NCBI RefSeq assembly: GCF_039523555.1
Contig: NZ_BAAAFN010000015.1
Span: 372,001 to 436,000, forward strand
Direction: 5' to 3'
Length of the DNA: 64,000 bases
Source: Castellaniella daejeonensis
GTDB taxonomy: Bacteria; Pseudomonadota; Gammaproteobacteria; Burkholderiales; Burkholderiaceae_B
Below, one piece after another: positions 1 through 8,375 of the stretch; position 1 is the stretch's first letter, and each line of letters begins with the position of its first letter. The notes beneath the pieces are model-generated. The model made no database searches, had not been told where the DNA came from, and worked only from the letters and a program-made list of their open reading frames with translations. A program made the translations under genes and the position numbers.

Positions 1-1
1 G

Positions 2-1834
2 GTGGCGGCCGAAGTCCGGCGCGTGGCCTCCGGGCTGGCCGGCCTGGGAGTCAGTGCAGGAGAGCACGTCGCCGTCGTCGGCGAAAACCGCCCCCGGCTC
101 TACATGGCCATGATGGCGGCCCAGTGCCTGGGCGCCATTCCCGTGCCGCTCTACCAGGATGCCGTCGCCGAGGAAATGGCCTACGTGCTCCAGGACGCCG
201 AGATCGGCGTGGTGGTGGCCGAAGACCAGGAGCAGGTCGACAAGATGCTCGAGATCTCGGACCGCTGCCCGGCGTTGCGCCACGTCGTCTACGACGATCC
301 GCGCGGCTTGCGCCATTACGACGATCCCCGCCTGATGGCCTGGGAAGCCCTGTTGTCGCACGGCGACGAGCGCGCGCGGCAGCATCCTGAAGAAATCGAC
401 GGCCGCATCGCCGCGATCCGCCCCGAGGACACGGCGGCGATGTTCTATACGTCCGGGACCACGGGCAAGCCCAAGGGCGTGGTGCTCAGCCACCATGCGC
501 TCATCGACCGGGCGCGGGCGATCGAGCGCTTCGAAGGCCTGACCGACCGCGAGGACGTGCTGGCCTACCTGCCGCCCGCCTGGATCGGGCAGAACATGTT
601 TTCCTACACGCAGTTCCTGACCACGGGCTTTACCGTCAACCACCCCGAATCCCCTGAAACCGTGTCGATCGACATGCGCGACATCGGGCCTACCTATTAT
701 TTCGCGCCGCCGCGCGTGCTGGAAGGCCTGTTGACCCACGTCACGATCCGCATGGAAGACGCCGGCCGCTTCAAGCGCTGGCTGTACCGCAAGGCAATGG
801 GCCTGGCGCGGCGGGTGGGGGACCGGATCCTGGACGGCGGCGCGGGCGTCGGCATGCTCGACCGCCTGAAGTACGCCCTGGGCGACCTGCTGATCTACGG
901 CCCCCTGCGCAACACGCTGGGCATGAGCCGGGTGCGCGTGGCCTATACGGCCGGCGAGGCCATCGGCCCCGACCTGTTCGTGTTCTATCGCTCCATCGGC
1001 ATCAACCTGAAGCAGCTCTACGGTTCCACCGAGACCTCGGTCTTCGTCTGCGTCCAGGCCAATGGGCAGGTGCGCGACGACACGGTCGGCCCGCCCTGCG
1101 AGGGCGTGGAGATTCGCGTGGCCGAGAACGGCGAGATCCAGCTGCGCAGCCCGGGCCTGTTTTCGGGCTATTACCGCAATCCCACGGCGACGGCCGAGTC
1201 CTACACGGAAGACGGCTGGTACCACACCGGCGACGCGGGCTACCTGGATGCCGACGGCCAGCTGAAGATCATCGATCGCGCCAAGGACGTCGGCCACCTG
1301 GCCGATGGCAGCCTGTTCGCGCCCAAGTACATCGAGAACAAGCTGAAGTTCTTCCCCTTCATCAAGGAAGCCGTCGCCTTCGGGGCCGACCGCCCCGAGG
1401 TCTGCGCCTTCATCAACATCGACCTGGAAGCGGTCGGCAACTGGGCCGAGCGCCGCGGCCTGCCCTATGCCGGCTACACCGACCTGGCCGGCAAGGACGA
1501 GGTCTACGCCCTGATCCGGGATTGCGTCGAGCAGGTCAACGCCGATCTCGCCCAGGATCCGAAGCTGTCGGCCTCGCAGGTCAGCCGCTTCCTGATCCTG
1601 CACAAGGAACTGGACCCGGACGACGACGAGCTGACCCGCACCCGCAAGGTTCGCCGCGCCTTCATCGCGCAGAAATACGCCGTGCTGGTCGAGGCCCTGT
1701 TCGAGGGCCGTCCGAGCCAGTTCATCGAGACCGAGGTCAAGTTCGAGGACGGCCGCACGGGCCGCATTTCCGCCGACCTGCGCATCGAACCCGCGGCCGT
1801 GGTGCGGCCCGAACCACTGAAGAAGGTGGCCTGA
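2..1834 (+). CDS. AMP-forming long-chain acyl-CoA synthetase, 5' end outside window
   Basis: This is an adenylate-forming ligase of the long-chain fatty-acid CoA ligase type, expected to activate a carboxylic acid with ATP and join it to CoA in the cytoplasm. Numbering from the first visible codon, the P-loop TSGTTGKPKG is at 150-159, YGSTE at 340-344, and YHTGD at 407-411, followed by IDRAKD. A basic TRTRKVRR stretch near the C-terminus may carry the catalytic lysine. The frame is open to the left edge and the N-terminal part of the family (some 40-50 residues) is missing, so the start lies upstream. The stop codon directly abuts the next ATG, so this is an operon with the transporter. Substrate is unknown; context suggests an imported organic acid. 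Confidence 0.9.
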   Translation: MAAEVRRVASGLAGLGVSAGEHVAVVGENRPRLYMAMMAAQCLGAIPVPLYQDAVAEEMAYVLQDAEIGVVVAEDQEQVDKMLEISDRCPALRHVVYDDPRGLRHYDDPRLMAWEALLSHGDERARQHPEEIDGRIAAIRPEDTAAMFYTSGTTGKPKGVVLSHHALIDRARAIERFEGLTDREDVLAYLPPAWIGQNMFSYTQFLTTGFTVNHPESPETVSIDMRDIGPTYYFAPPRVLEGLLTHVTIRMEDAGRFKRWLYRKAMGLARRVGDRILDGGAGVGMLDRLKYALGDLLIYGPLRNTLGMSRVRVAYTAGEAIGPDLFVFYRSIGINLKQLYGSTETSVFVCVQANGQVRDDTVGPPCEGVEIRVAENGEIQLRSPGLFSGYYRNPTATAESYTEDGWYHTGDAGYLDADGQLKIIDRAKDVGHLADGSLFAPKYIENKLKFFPFIKEAVAFGADRPEVCAFINIDLEAVGNWAERRGLPYAGYTDLAGKDEVYALIRDCVEQVNADLAQDPKLSASQVSRFLILHKELDPDDDELTRTRKVRRAFIAQKYAVLVEALFEGRPSQFIETEVKFEDGRTGRISADLRIEPAAVVRPEPLKKVA

Positions 1835-2656
1835 ATGACGGAACTGGCGATGGAAAAGACCCCGGAAACGGCCCGGGCCGGACGGATCGGCGATGTCATC
1901 CTCGACCTGCAGAACATTTCCCTGTCCTTCGGCGGGGTCAAGGCGCTGACGGACATATCCTTCGACGTGCGCGAGCACGAGATCCGCGCCATCATCGGCC
2001 CCAACGGCGCCGGCAAGAGCTCGATGCTGAACGTCATCAACGGCGTCTATACGCCCCAGGAAGGCCGCATCCTGCTGCAGGAACAGCAGTTCACCCGGAT
2101 GAATCCGCGCCGCGCTGCCGAAATGGGCATTGCGCGCACCTTCCAGAACCTGGCCCTGTTCAAGGGCATGAGCGTGCTGGACAACATCATGACGGGCCGC
2201 AACCTGCGCATGAAGGCCGGCGTGCTGGCCCAGGCGCTGCGGCTGGGCTCGGCCGAACGCGAGGAAATCGCCCACCGCGAGGTGGTGGAGAACATCATCG
2301 ATTTCCTGGAAATCCAGGCCTGGCGCAAGACGCCGGTCGGCCGCCTGCCCTACGGCCTGCAGAAGCGCGTGGACCTGGGCCGCGCCCTGGCCATGGAGCC
2401 GCGCATCCTGCTGCTCGACGAGCCCATGGCGGGCATGAACATCGAGGAAAAGCAGGACATGAGCCGCTACATCCTCGACGTGAACGACGAATACGGCACC
2501 ACCATCGTGCTGATCGAACACGATATGGGCGTGGTGATGGACATTTCCGACCGGGTCGTGGTGCTGGACTACGGCCGCAAGATCGGCGACGGCACGCCCG
2601 ACGAAGTGCGCAGCAATCCCGAGGTCATCCGGGCCTATCTGGGCGCCAGCCACTAG
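1835..2656 (+). CDS. LIV-type ABC transporter ATPase, LivG-like
   Basis: This cytoplasmic ATPase subunit belongs to the branched-chain amino-acid (HAAT) family of uptake transporters. Walker A GPNGAGKS lies at 55-62. The Walker B region LLLDEPMAGMN is near 190-198. In place of LSGGQ it has YGLQKRVDLGRAL, which is usual for LivG proteins. At 273 residues it is normal length. It begins immediately after the stop of the acyl-CoA ligase and lies 28 bases ahead of the first permease. The real substrate could be something other than amino acids, since the cluster is bounded by two ligases. Confidence 0.92.
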   Translation: MTELAMEKTPETARAGRIGDVILDLQNISLSFGGVKALTDISFDVREHEIRAIIGPNGAGKSSMLNVINGVYTPQEGRILLQEQQFTRMNPRRAAEMGIARTFQNLALFKGMSVLDNIMTGRNLRMKAGVLAQALRLGSAEREEIAHREVVENIIDFLEIQAWRKTPVGRLPYGLQKRVDLGRALAMEPRILLLDEPMAGMNIEEKQDMSRYILDVNDEYGTTIVLIEHDMGVVMDISDRVVVLDYGRKIGDGTPDEVRSNPEVIRAYLGASH

Positions 2657-2684
2657 GGCCGGCCGCGCCATTCAAGGAGTCGCA

Positions 2685-3614
2685 ATGGGATTCTTTCTGG
2701 AAACAGTGATCGGCGGCCTGATGAGCGGCATGCTCTATGCCCTGGTGGCACTGGGCTTCGTGCTGATCTTCAAGGCCTCCGGGGTGTTCAACTTCGCCCA
2801 GGGCGCCATGGTGCTGATCGCGGCGCTCGCCATGGCCCGGCTGTCGGGCTGGATCGGCGACTGGCTGGGCGGGGATTCGCCGATACTGGCCAACCTGCTG
2901 GCCTTCGCCCTCAGCGCCCTGTTCATGTGGCTGGTGGCCGTGCTGGTCGAACGCCTGGTTCTGCGCCATCTGGTCAACCAGGAAGCCACCACGCTGCTGA
3001 TGGCCACCATCGGCATCAGCTATTTCCTGGACGGCATCGGCCAGATCCTGTTCGGCAGCTCGGTGTATGCGATCGATGTCGGCATGCCGAAGGATCCGGT
3101 CATCATCATGGACACGCTCTTCGACGGCGGCGTGCTGGTCAGCCTCGAAGATCTGACGGCCGCCGTCGTCGCCGCCGTGCTGGTGGCGGTGCTGGCCTTC
3201 TTCTTCCAGTACACCACGGTGGGCCGTGCGCTGCGCGCCGTCGCCGACGACCACCAGGCCGCGCAATCGGTGGGCATCCCGCTGAACCGCATCTGGGTGG
3301 TGGTCTGGACGGTGGCCGGCCTGGTGGCCCTGGTCACGGGCATCGTCTGGGGGTCGAAATTCGGGGTGCAGTTCACCTTGTCCACGGCTGCCCTGCGGGC
3401 GCTGCCCGTGGTGATCCTGGGCGGCCTGACCTCGGTGCCCGGCGCCATCGTCGGCGGTCTCATCATCGGTGTGGGCGAAAAGCTCTCCGAAGTCTACCTG
3501 GGCCCCTTCGTGGGCGGAGGCATCGAGATCTGGTTCGCCTACGTGCTGTCCCTGGTGTTCCTGCTGTTCCGGCCCCAGGGTCTGTTCGGCGAAAAAATCA
3601 TCGACCGCGTTTAG
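2685..3614 (+). CDS. LIV-type ABC transporter permease, LivH-like
   Basis: This is an inner-membrane permease of 309 residues with about eight hydrophobic segments. It starts with the typical LivH N-terminus (GLMSGMLYALVALGFVLIF) and has the conserved FNFAQG motif near residue 35. The cytoplasmic loop TTVGRALRAVADDHQAAQSVGI around 180-200 is the ATPase-contact region, and VILGGLTSVPGAIVGG sits near the C-terminus. An AGGAG-type ribosome site precedes the ATG. It pairs with the second permease 12 bases downstream. Family assignment is firm; the transported compound is not known. Confidence 0.92.
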   Translation: MGFFLETVIGGLMSGMLYALVALGFVLIFKASGVFNFAQGAMVLIAALAMARLSGWIGDWLGGDSPILANLLAFALSALFMWLVAVLVERLVLRHLVNQEATTLLMATIGISYFLDGIGQILFGSSVYAIDVGMPKDPVIIMDTLFDGGVLVSLEDLTAAVVAAVLVAVLAFFFQYTTVGRALRAVADDHQAAQSVGIPLNRIWVVVWTVAGLVALVTGIVWGSKFGVQFTLSTAALRALPVVILGGLTSVPGAIVGGLIIGVGEKLSEVYLGPFVGGGIEIWFAYVLSLVFLLFRPQGLFGEKIIDRV

Positions 3615-3626
3615 GAAGCCCAGCCC

Positions 3627-4688
3627 ATGTTCTATCGTGAAAACGGCCAGTTCAAGAGCTCCTACCGTTCGGACCAGCAGATCTTCCCGATCCGCCAGGA
3701 CCGCTGGTTCGTCGCCGGCCTGCTGCTGGTTGCCTTCGTCGCCGTTCCCCTGCTGGCGTCGAACTACTTCCTGCAGGCGATCTTCATCCCCTTCCTGATC
3801 CTGGCGCTGGCAGCCATCGGCCTGAACATCCTGGTCGGCTATTGCGGCCAGATCTCCATCGGCTCGGGGGCCTTCATGGCGGTGGGCGCGTATGCCGCCT
3901 GGAACTTCGGCGTGCGGCTCGACCTGCCGCTGGTGGTGCAGATCCTGCTGGGCGGCGTGCTCGCCACGCTGGTGGGGGTGGTGTTCGGCGTGCCCAGCCT
4001 GCGCATCCGCGGCCTGTACCTGGCGGTGACCACGCTGGCGGCGCAGTTCTTCATGGACTGGGCCTTCCTGCGCATTCCCTATTTCACCAATTATTCCTCT
4101 TCGGGCAATGTGTCCGTTCCGGCGCTCGATGCCTTCGGCCTGCCGGTGATCACGCCCGTGCAGAAATACCTGTTCGTGCTGTGCTTCGTGGCGGTCATCG
4201 GCCTGCTGGCCAAGAACCTGGTGCGCGGCGCCATCGGCCGGCAGTGGATGGCGATCCGCGACATGGACGTGGCCGCCGCCGTGATCGGCATCCGTCCGGT
4301 GTATGCCAAGCTCACCGCCTTTGCCGTCAGCTCGTTCATCATCGGCGTGGCCGGCGCGCTCTGGGCCTACATCCACCTGGGTTCCTGGGAACCCCTGGCC
4401 TTCGACCTGAACCGTTCGCTGCAGTTGCTGTTCATCATCATCATCGGCGGCCTGGGCTCCATCGTCGGCAGTTTCTTCGGCGCGGCCTTCATGGTGCTGG
4501 TGCCGGTGCTGCTCACCAACGTGCCGCACTGGCTTGGCCTGAACATGCCGGTGGACGTCGCTTCGCACATCGAACACATGGTTTTCGGCTTCCTGATCGT
4601 CTTCTTCCTGATCGCGGAGCCGCATGGTCTGGCCAGGCTGTGGAGCATTGCCAAGGAAAAACTCAGGATCTGGCCGTTCCCCCACTGA
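3627..4688 (+). CDS. LIV-type ABC transporter permease, LivM-like
   Basis: This is the second permease subunit, 353 residues with about ten hydrophobic segments. It shows the LivM landmarks GLNILVGYCGQISIGSGAF near 60-80, GVPSLRIRGLYLAVTTLAAQF near 118-138, and IIIGGLGSIVGSFFGAAF near 272-290. Its N-terminus carries about 30 polar residues before the first membrane segment. It lies 12 bases after the LivH-like gene. An 87-base gap separates it from the binding-protein gene. Confidence 0.92.
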   Translation: MFYRENGQFKSSYRSDQQIFPIRQDRWFVAGLLLVAFVAVPLLASNYFLQAIFIPFLILALAAIGLNILVGYCGQISIGSGAFMAVGAYAAWNFGVRLDLPLVVQILLGGVLATLVGVVFGVPSLRIRGLYLAVTTLAAQFFMDWAFLRIPYFTNYSSSGNVSVPALDAFGLPVITPVQKYLFVLCFVAVIGLLAKNLVRGAIGRQWMAIRDMDVAAAVIGIRPVYAKLTAFAVSSFIIGVAGALWAYIHLGSWEPLAFDLNRSLQLLFIIIIGGLGSIVGSFFGAAFMVLVPVLLTNVPHWLGLNMPVDVASHIEHMVFGFLIVFFLIAEPHGLARLWSIAKEKLRIWPFPH

Positions 4689-4775
4689 TGGACTGCGGGG
4701 GCTTTGGGGCGGCGTTCGATCGGACCCGTTCTTTGTTGACACGATAGGTGCCACACGCACCAGGAGGAGCTACAG

Positions 4776-6107
4776 ATGAAGCATGCACTGACGAAGACCG
4801 CCGCCGTCGCCTTGCTGGCTGCTGCGGGGATGGCGGGTGTCGCCGGCCCGGCACAGGCCGCCGAAGAGCAGTTCGTTCCCCTGCTGGTCTACCGGACCGG
4901 CTCGTTCGCCCCGCTCGGCATTCCCTGGGCCAATGGCAAGATCGACTACCTCAAGCTCGTCAACGAGCGCGATGGGGGCGTCAATGGCGTCAAGATCGTC
5001 TATGAAGAATGCGAAACCGCGTATTCCACCGACAAGGGCGTGGAATGCTACGAGCGCCTGAAGAACAAGAGCGGCGGTGCTTCCGGCTTCGATACCCAGT
5101 CCACGGGCATCACCTTCGCGGTGACCGACAAGGCGATCGTCGACGGGCAGCCCGTGATCACGGTGGGCTACGGCCTGTCGCAGTCGGCCGACGGCCGCGT
5201 CTTCAAGTGGAATTTCCCGCTGCTGGGCACGTACTGGACCGCCGCCGACGTGATGATCCAGGACATCGCCAAGAAGCTGGGCGGCGAGGACAAGCTCAAG
5301 GGCAAGAAGATCGCCCTGATCTACCATGACTCGCCCTTCGGCAAGGAACCCATCCCGCTGCTCCAGGAACGCGCCAAGGACAACGGCTTCGACCTGCAGC
5401 TCTATCCGGTCGCCGCCCCTGGGGTGGAGCAGAAATCCACCTGGCTGCAGATCCGCAAGAACCGCCCCGACTACGTCATCCTCTGGAGCGCCGGGATCAT
5501 GACCCCGACCGCCATCCGCGAGGCCCAGGGCGTGGGCTATCCGCGCGACAAGATGTACGGCATCTGGTGGGCCAGCTCCGAGACCGACGTCAACGACCTG
5601 GGCGATATCGCCAAGGGCTACAACGGCATCACCATCCAGAACAGCGCCGAACACGGCCGGGTGCATGAAGACGTGAAGAAATACGTCTACGACAAGGGCG
5701 AAGGCGCCGACAAGGACGGCACTTCCTTCGGTTCGCTGGCCTATACGCGCGGCATGATGATTTCCATGCTGCAGGTCGAAGCCATCCGCACCGCCCAGGA
5801 AAAATTCGGCAAGGGCAAGCACATGACGCCCGAGCAGGTGCGCTGGGGCTACGAAAACCTGAACCTGGACCAGGCACGCCTGGAACAGCTGGGTTTCGCC
5901 AAGCTGATGCGGCCGGTCCGGACTTCGTGCGAGAACCACATGGGCGACGACTGGGCGCGCATCATCCAGTGGGACGGCAAGAAATTCAATGTCGTGTCCG
6001 ACTGGTATCAGTCCAACCCGAAGTACGTGCAGCCGCTGGTGAAGTCCCTGGGCGAGAAGTACGCCGCCGAGAAGAAACTGCCGACGCGCGACTGCGCCGC
6101 CGAGTAA
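4776..6107 (+). CDS. Periplasmic substrate-binding protein of LIV-type transporter
   Basis: This 443-residue protein is the solute receptor of the transporter. A signal peptide ends at AQA, residues 26-28. The mature part is a type I periplasmic binding fold (Peripla_BP_6 type), with KIVYEECETAYSTDKGVECYERL near 72-95 and a second lobe containing IALIYHDSPFGKEPI. It is longer than LivK (about 370 residues) and belongs to the divergent group often found next to acyl-CoA ligases. A strong GGAGGAG site lies eight bases before the ATG. The upstream gap could hold an internal promoter, but I see no convincing pair of boxes. Ligand unknown; aromatic or aliphatic acids would fit the neighbours. Confidence 0.9.
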   Translation: MKHALTKTAAVALLAAAGMAGVAGPAQAAEEQFVPLLVYRTGSFAPLGIPWANGKIDYLKLVNERDGGVNGVKIVYEECETAYSTDKGVECYERLKNKSGGASGFDTQSTGITFAVTDKAIVDGQPVITVGYGLSQSADGRVFKWNFPLLGTYWTAADVMIQDIAKKLGGEDKLKGKKIALIYHDSPFGKEPIPLLQERAKDNGFDLQLYPVAAPGVEQKSTWLQIRKNRPDYVILWSAGIMTPTAIREAQGVGYPRDKMYGIWWASSETDVNDLGDIAKGYNGITIQNSAEHGRVHEDVKKYVYDKGEGADKDGTSFGSLAYTRGMMISMLQVEAIRTAQEKFGKGKHMTPEQVRWGYENLNLDQARLEQLGFAKLMRPVRTSCENHMGDDWARIIQWDGKKFNVVSDWYQSNPKYVQPLVKSLGEKYAAEKKLPTRDCAAE

Positions 6108-6162
6108 GCCGTGCCGGGGCCGGGCCTGGCCCGGCCCCGGGAGGCTCCTGGGAGAGGAAACC

Positions 6163-6990
6163 ATGGATAGCGCACAGGCGCCCGAACCCGCAGTGCTGTT
6201 GAACGTCAACGGCATCGAGGTCATCTACAACCACGTCATTCTGGTGCTCAAGGGCGTGTCCCTGACCGTGCCGGAAGGCAGGATCGTGGCGCTCCTGGGC
6301 GCCAACGGCGCCGGCAAGACCACCACCCTCAGGGCGATCTCCAATCTTCTGCGTGGCGAGCGCGGCGAGGTCACCAAGGGCGGGATCGAGTATCGCGGGG
6401 AACGCATCGAGTCCCTGTCGCCGGCCGACCTGGTGCAGCGCGGCGTGGTTCAGGTCATGGAAGGCCGCCACTGCTTCGCCCACCTGAGCATCGAGGAAAA
6501 CCTGCTCACCGGCGCCTACACGCGGCGCCTGGGGCGCGCCGACCTGGCCGCCGCGCTGGAGCGGGTCTACAGCTATTTCCCCCGCCTGAAGCAGCGCCGC
6601 AAGAGCCAGGCGGGCTATACGTCGGGCGGCGAGCAGCAGATGGCCGCGATCGGCCGGGCGCTGATGGCCGACCCGCGCATGATCCTGCTGGACGAGCCAT
6701 CGATGGGGCTGGCGCCGCAGATCGTCGAGGAAATCTTCGAGATCGTGCGCGACCTGAACCAGCGCGAAGGCGTCAGTTTCCTGCTGGCGGAGCAGAACAC
6801 CAACGTGGCCCTGCGCTATGCGGACTACGGCTACATCCTGGAAAACGGCCGCGTGATGATGGACGGCGCCGCCCGCGCGCTGGCCGAAAACGAGGACGTC
6901 AAGGAGTTCTACCTGGGCGTTTCGGGGTCGGGCCGCACCAGTTTCCGCGACACCAAGTTCTATCGCCGGCGCAAGCGCTGGCTGGCCTGA
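6163..6990 (+). CDS. LIV-type ABC transporter ATPase, LivF-like
   Basis: This is the second ATPase of the transporter, 275 residues. Walker A GANGAGKT is at 46-53, the signature is SGGEQQMAAIGRAL around 160-173, and Walker B is MILLDEPSMGLAP. After the usual end of LivF there is a basic tail of about 25 residues (TSFRDTKFYRRRKRWLA), found in the subset of LivF proteins in ligase-linked clusters. It lies 55 bases after the binding-protein gene, with AGGAAACC before the ATG. It heterodimerises with the LivG-like subunit by family analogy. Confidence 0.92.
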   Translation: MDSAQAPEPAVLLNVNGIEVIYNHVILVLKGVSLTVPEGRIVALLGANGAGKTTTLRAISNLLRGERGEVTKGGIEYRGERIESLSPADLVQRGVVQVMEGRHCFAHLSIEENLLTGAYTRRLGRADLAAALERVYSYFPRLKQRRKSQAGYTSGGEQQMAAIGRALMADPRMILLDEPSMGLAPQIVEEIFEIVRDLNQREGVSFLLAEQNTNVALRYADYGYILENGRVMMDGAARALAENEDVKEFYLGVSGSGRTSFRDTKFYRRRKRWLA

Positions 6991-7004
6991 CACGGGGGAA
7001 TGGC

Positions 7005-8276
7005 ATGCAGGCATACTACGATGCACGCGAGACCCAGCCCGCCGAGGAGCGCGAGCGGTTGCTGTTCCAGCGCTTGCCCGACGCGCTGGAGCGGGCCCGG
7101 ACCGGGGCGCCGGCCATCGCCCGGCAGTTGCGGGGCATCGACCCCGCCTCGCTGGATTGCCGCCAGGCCCTGGCCCGCGTGCCGGTGCTGCGCAAGAGCG
7201 AATTGCTGCAAGTCCAGCACGCGGCCCGCATCGCGCCGCCGGGGACCACGGTCGATGCCGAGCGCCTGCGCGTGTTCGGCGGGTTCTCCACCGTGGGCTG
7301 GGGCGAGGCGCGACGGGTCTACGCCTCGCCGGGGCCGATCTACGAGCCCGAGGGCGCGCGCCCCGACTACTGGGGCTTCGCCCGCGCCCTGCATGCGGCG
7401 GGGGTGCGCCCCGGCATGCTGGTGCACAACTGCTTTTCCTATCATTTCACCCCTGCCGGCTCCATGATGGAAACCGCTGCCCATGCGCTGGGCTGCACGG
7501 TGTTCCCCGGCGGGGTCGGGCAGACCGAACAGCAGGTGCGCGCCATGGCGGACCTGGCGCCGCAAGCCTACACGGGCACGCCCAGCTTCCTGCGCATCAT
7601 CCTGGAAAAGGCCGACGAGATGGGGGTGGCGCTGCCTTCGCTGCGCCTGGCCCTGTTTTCGGGCGAGGCCTACCCGCCGTCTCTGCAGGCCTGGTTCCGG
7701 GACCGCGGCATCCAGGGCTTCCAGGCCTATGGCAGTGCCGACCTGGGCATGGTGGCCTTCGAAACTCCTGCGCGCGAAGGCCTGGTCGCCAACGAAGACC
7801 TGATCCTGGAGATCGTCCGGCCCGGCACCAGCCAGCCCGTGCCCGAGGGCGAGGTCGGCGAGCTGGTGGTCACGACCCTGAATCCCGACTATCCGCTGCT
7901 GCGCTTCGGCACCGGCGACCTGTCGGCCCTGATGCCGGGGGTTTCGCCCTGCGGCCGGACCAACCTGCGCATCCGCGGCTGGCTGGGGCGCGCCGACCAG
8001 ACGACCAAGGTGCGCGGCATGTTCGTGCATCCCGAGCAGATCGCCCGTGTGCTCGACCGGCATCCGCAGGTGGGCCGCGCGCGCCTGGTGGTTTCCGGCG
8101 AGGCGGGGCACGATGTCATGACCCTGCGGGTCGAGGCCGGCGCCGCGCTCGACGTCGAGGCCGTGGCCGCCACGGTGCGCGAGCAGACCAAGCTGCGGGC
8201 CGTCGTCGAAGTCGTGGCGGCAGGCAGCCTGCCCAACGACGGCAAGGTGATCGAGGACGTTCGCCGTTACGACTGA
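7005..8276 (+). CDS. Phenylacetate-CoA ligase-like adenylate-forming protein
   Basis: This 423-residue protein resembles the PaaK branch of adenylate-forming ligases. Support comes from the fold and the ordered elements FSYHFTPAG, YTGTPSFLRIILEKADE, FSGEAYPPSL, YGSADLG, PLLRFGTGDLS, and a C-terminal GRADQTTKVRGMFVHPEQI followed by NDGKVIEDVR, the usual region of the catalytic lysine. The canonical glycine-rich P-loop (SSGTTGK in PaaK) is not recognisable; its region reads GGFSTVGWGEARRVYASPGP. It lies 14 bases after the LivF-like gene and closes the operon. It may activate the imported acid, or have a changed chemistry. Family confident, reaction not. Confidence 0.8.
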   Translation: MQAYYDARETQPAEERERLLFQRLPDALERARTGAPAIARQLRGIDPASLDCRQALARVPVLRKSELLQVQHAARIAPPGTTVDAERLRVFGGFSTVGWGEARRVYASPGPIYEPEGARPDYWGFARALHAAGVRPGMLVHNCFSYHFTPAGSMMETAAHALGCTVFPGGVGQTEQQVRAMADLAPQAYTGTPSFLRIILEKADEMGVALPSLRLALFSGEAYPPSLQAWFRDRGIQGFQAYGSADLGMVAFETPAREGLVANEDLILEIVRPGTSQPVPEGEVGELVVTTLNPDYPLLRFGTGDLSALMPGVSPCGRTNLRIRGWLGRADQTTKVRGMFVHPEQIARVLDRHPQVGRARLVVSGEAGHDVMTLRVEAGAALDVEAVAATVREQTKLRAVVEVVAAGSLPNDGKVIEDVRRYD

Positions 8277-8324
8277 CTCGGGGGGCGTCGGCGCCATGCA
8301 TGCGGCGCATGGCGGGGCGCGGGT

Positions 8325-8367
8325 TCCCTCAGTTACTATGTGCAAATCCGTGAAGCAGACTGAGGGA
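8325..8367 (+). promoter_or_regulatory. Inverted repeat covering the ribosome site of the next gene
   Basis: TCCCTCAGT at 8325-8333 is the exact reverse complement of ACTGAGGGA at 8359-8367, with 25 bases between. The right arm contains the GAGGGAG ribosome-binding site of the gene starting at 8376. If transcription starts upstream of the left arm, the hairpin would hide that site. A TACTAT element at 8334-8339 could instead be a -10 box, in which case the left arm would not be transcribed. The repeat is seen; its role is inferred. Confidence 0.4.
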
Positions 8368-8375
8368 GACCTTCC

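Noticed and set aside
2625..4760. A 711-codon minus-strand frame opposite the LIV permeases
   Set aside because: Rich in H, Q, D and E as expected from antisense of membrane-helix codons; not a protein family I can support.
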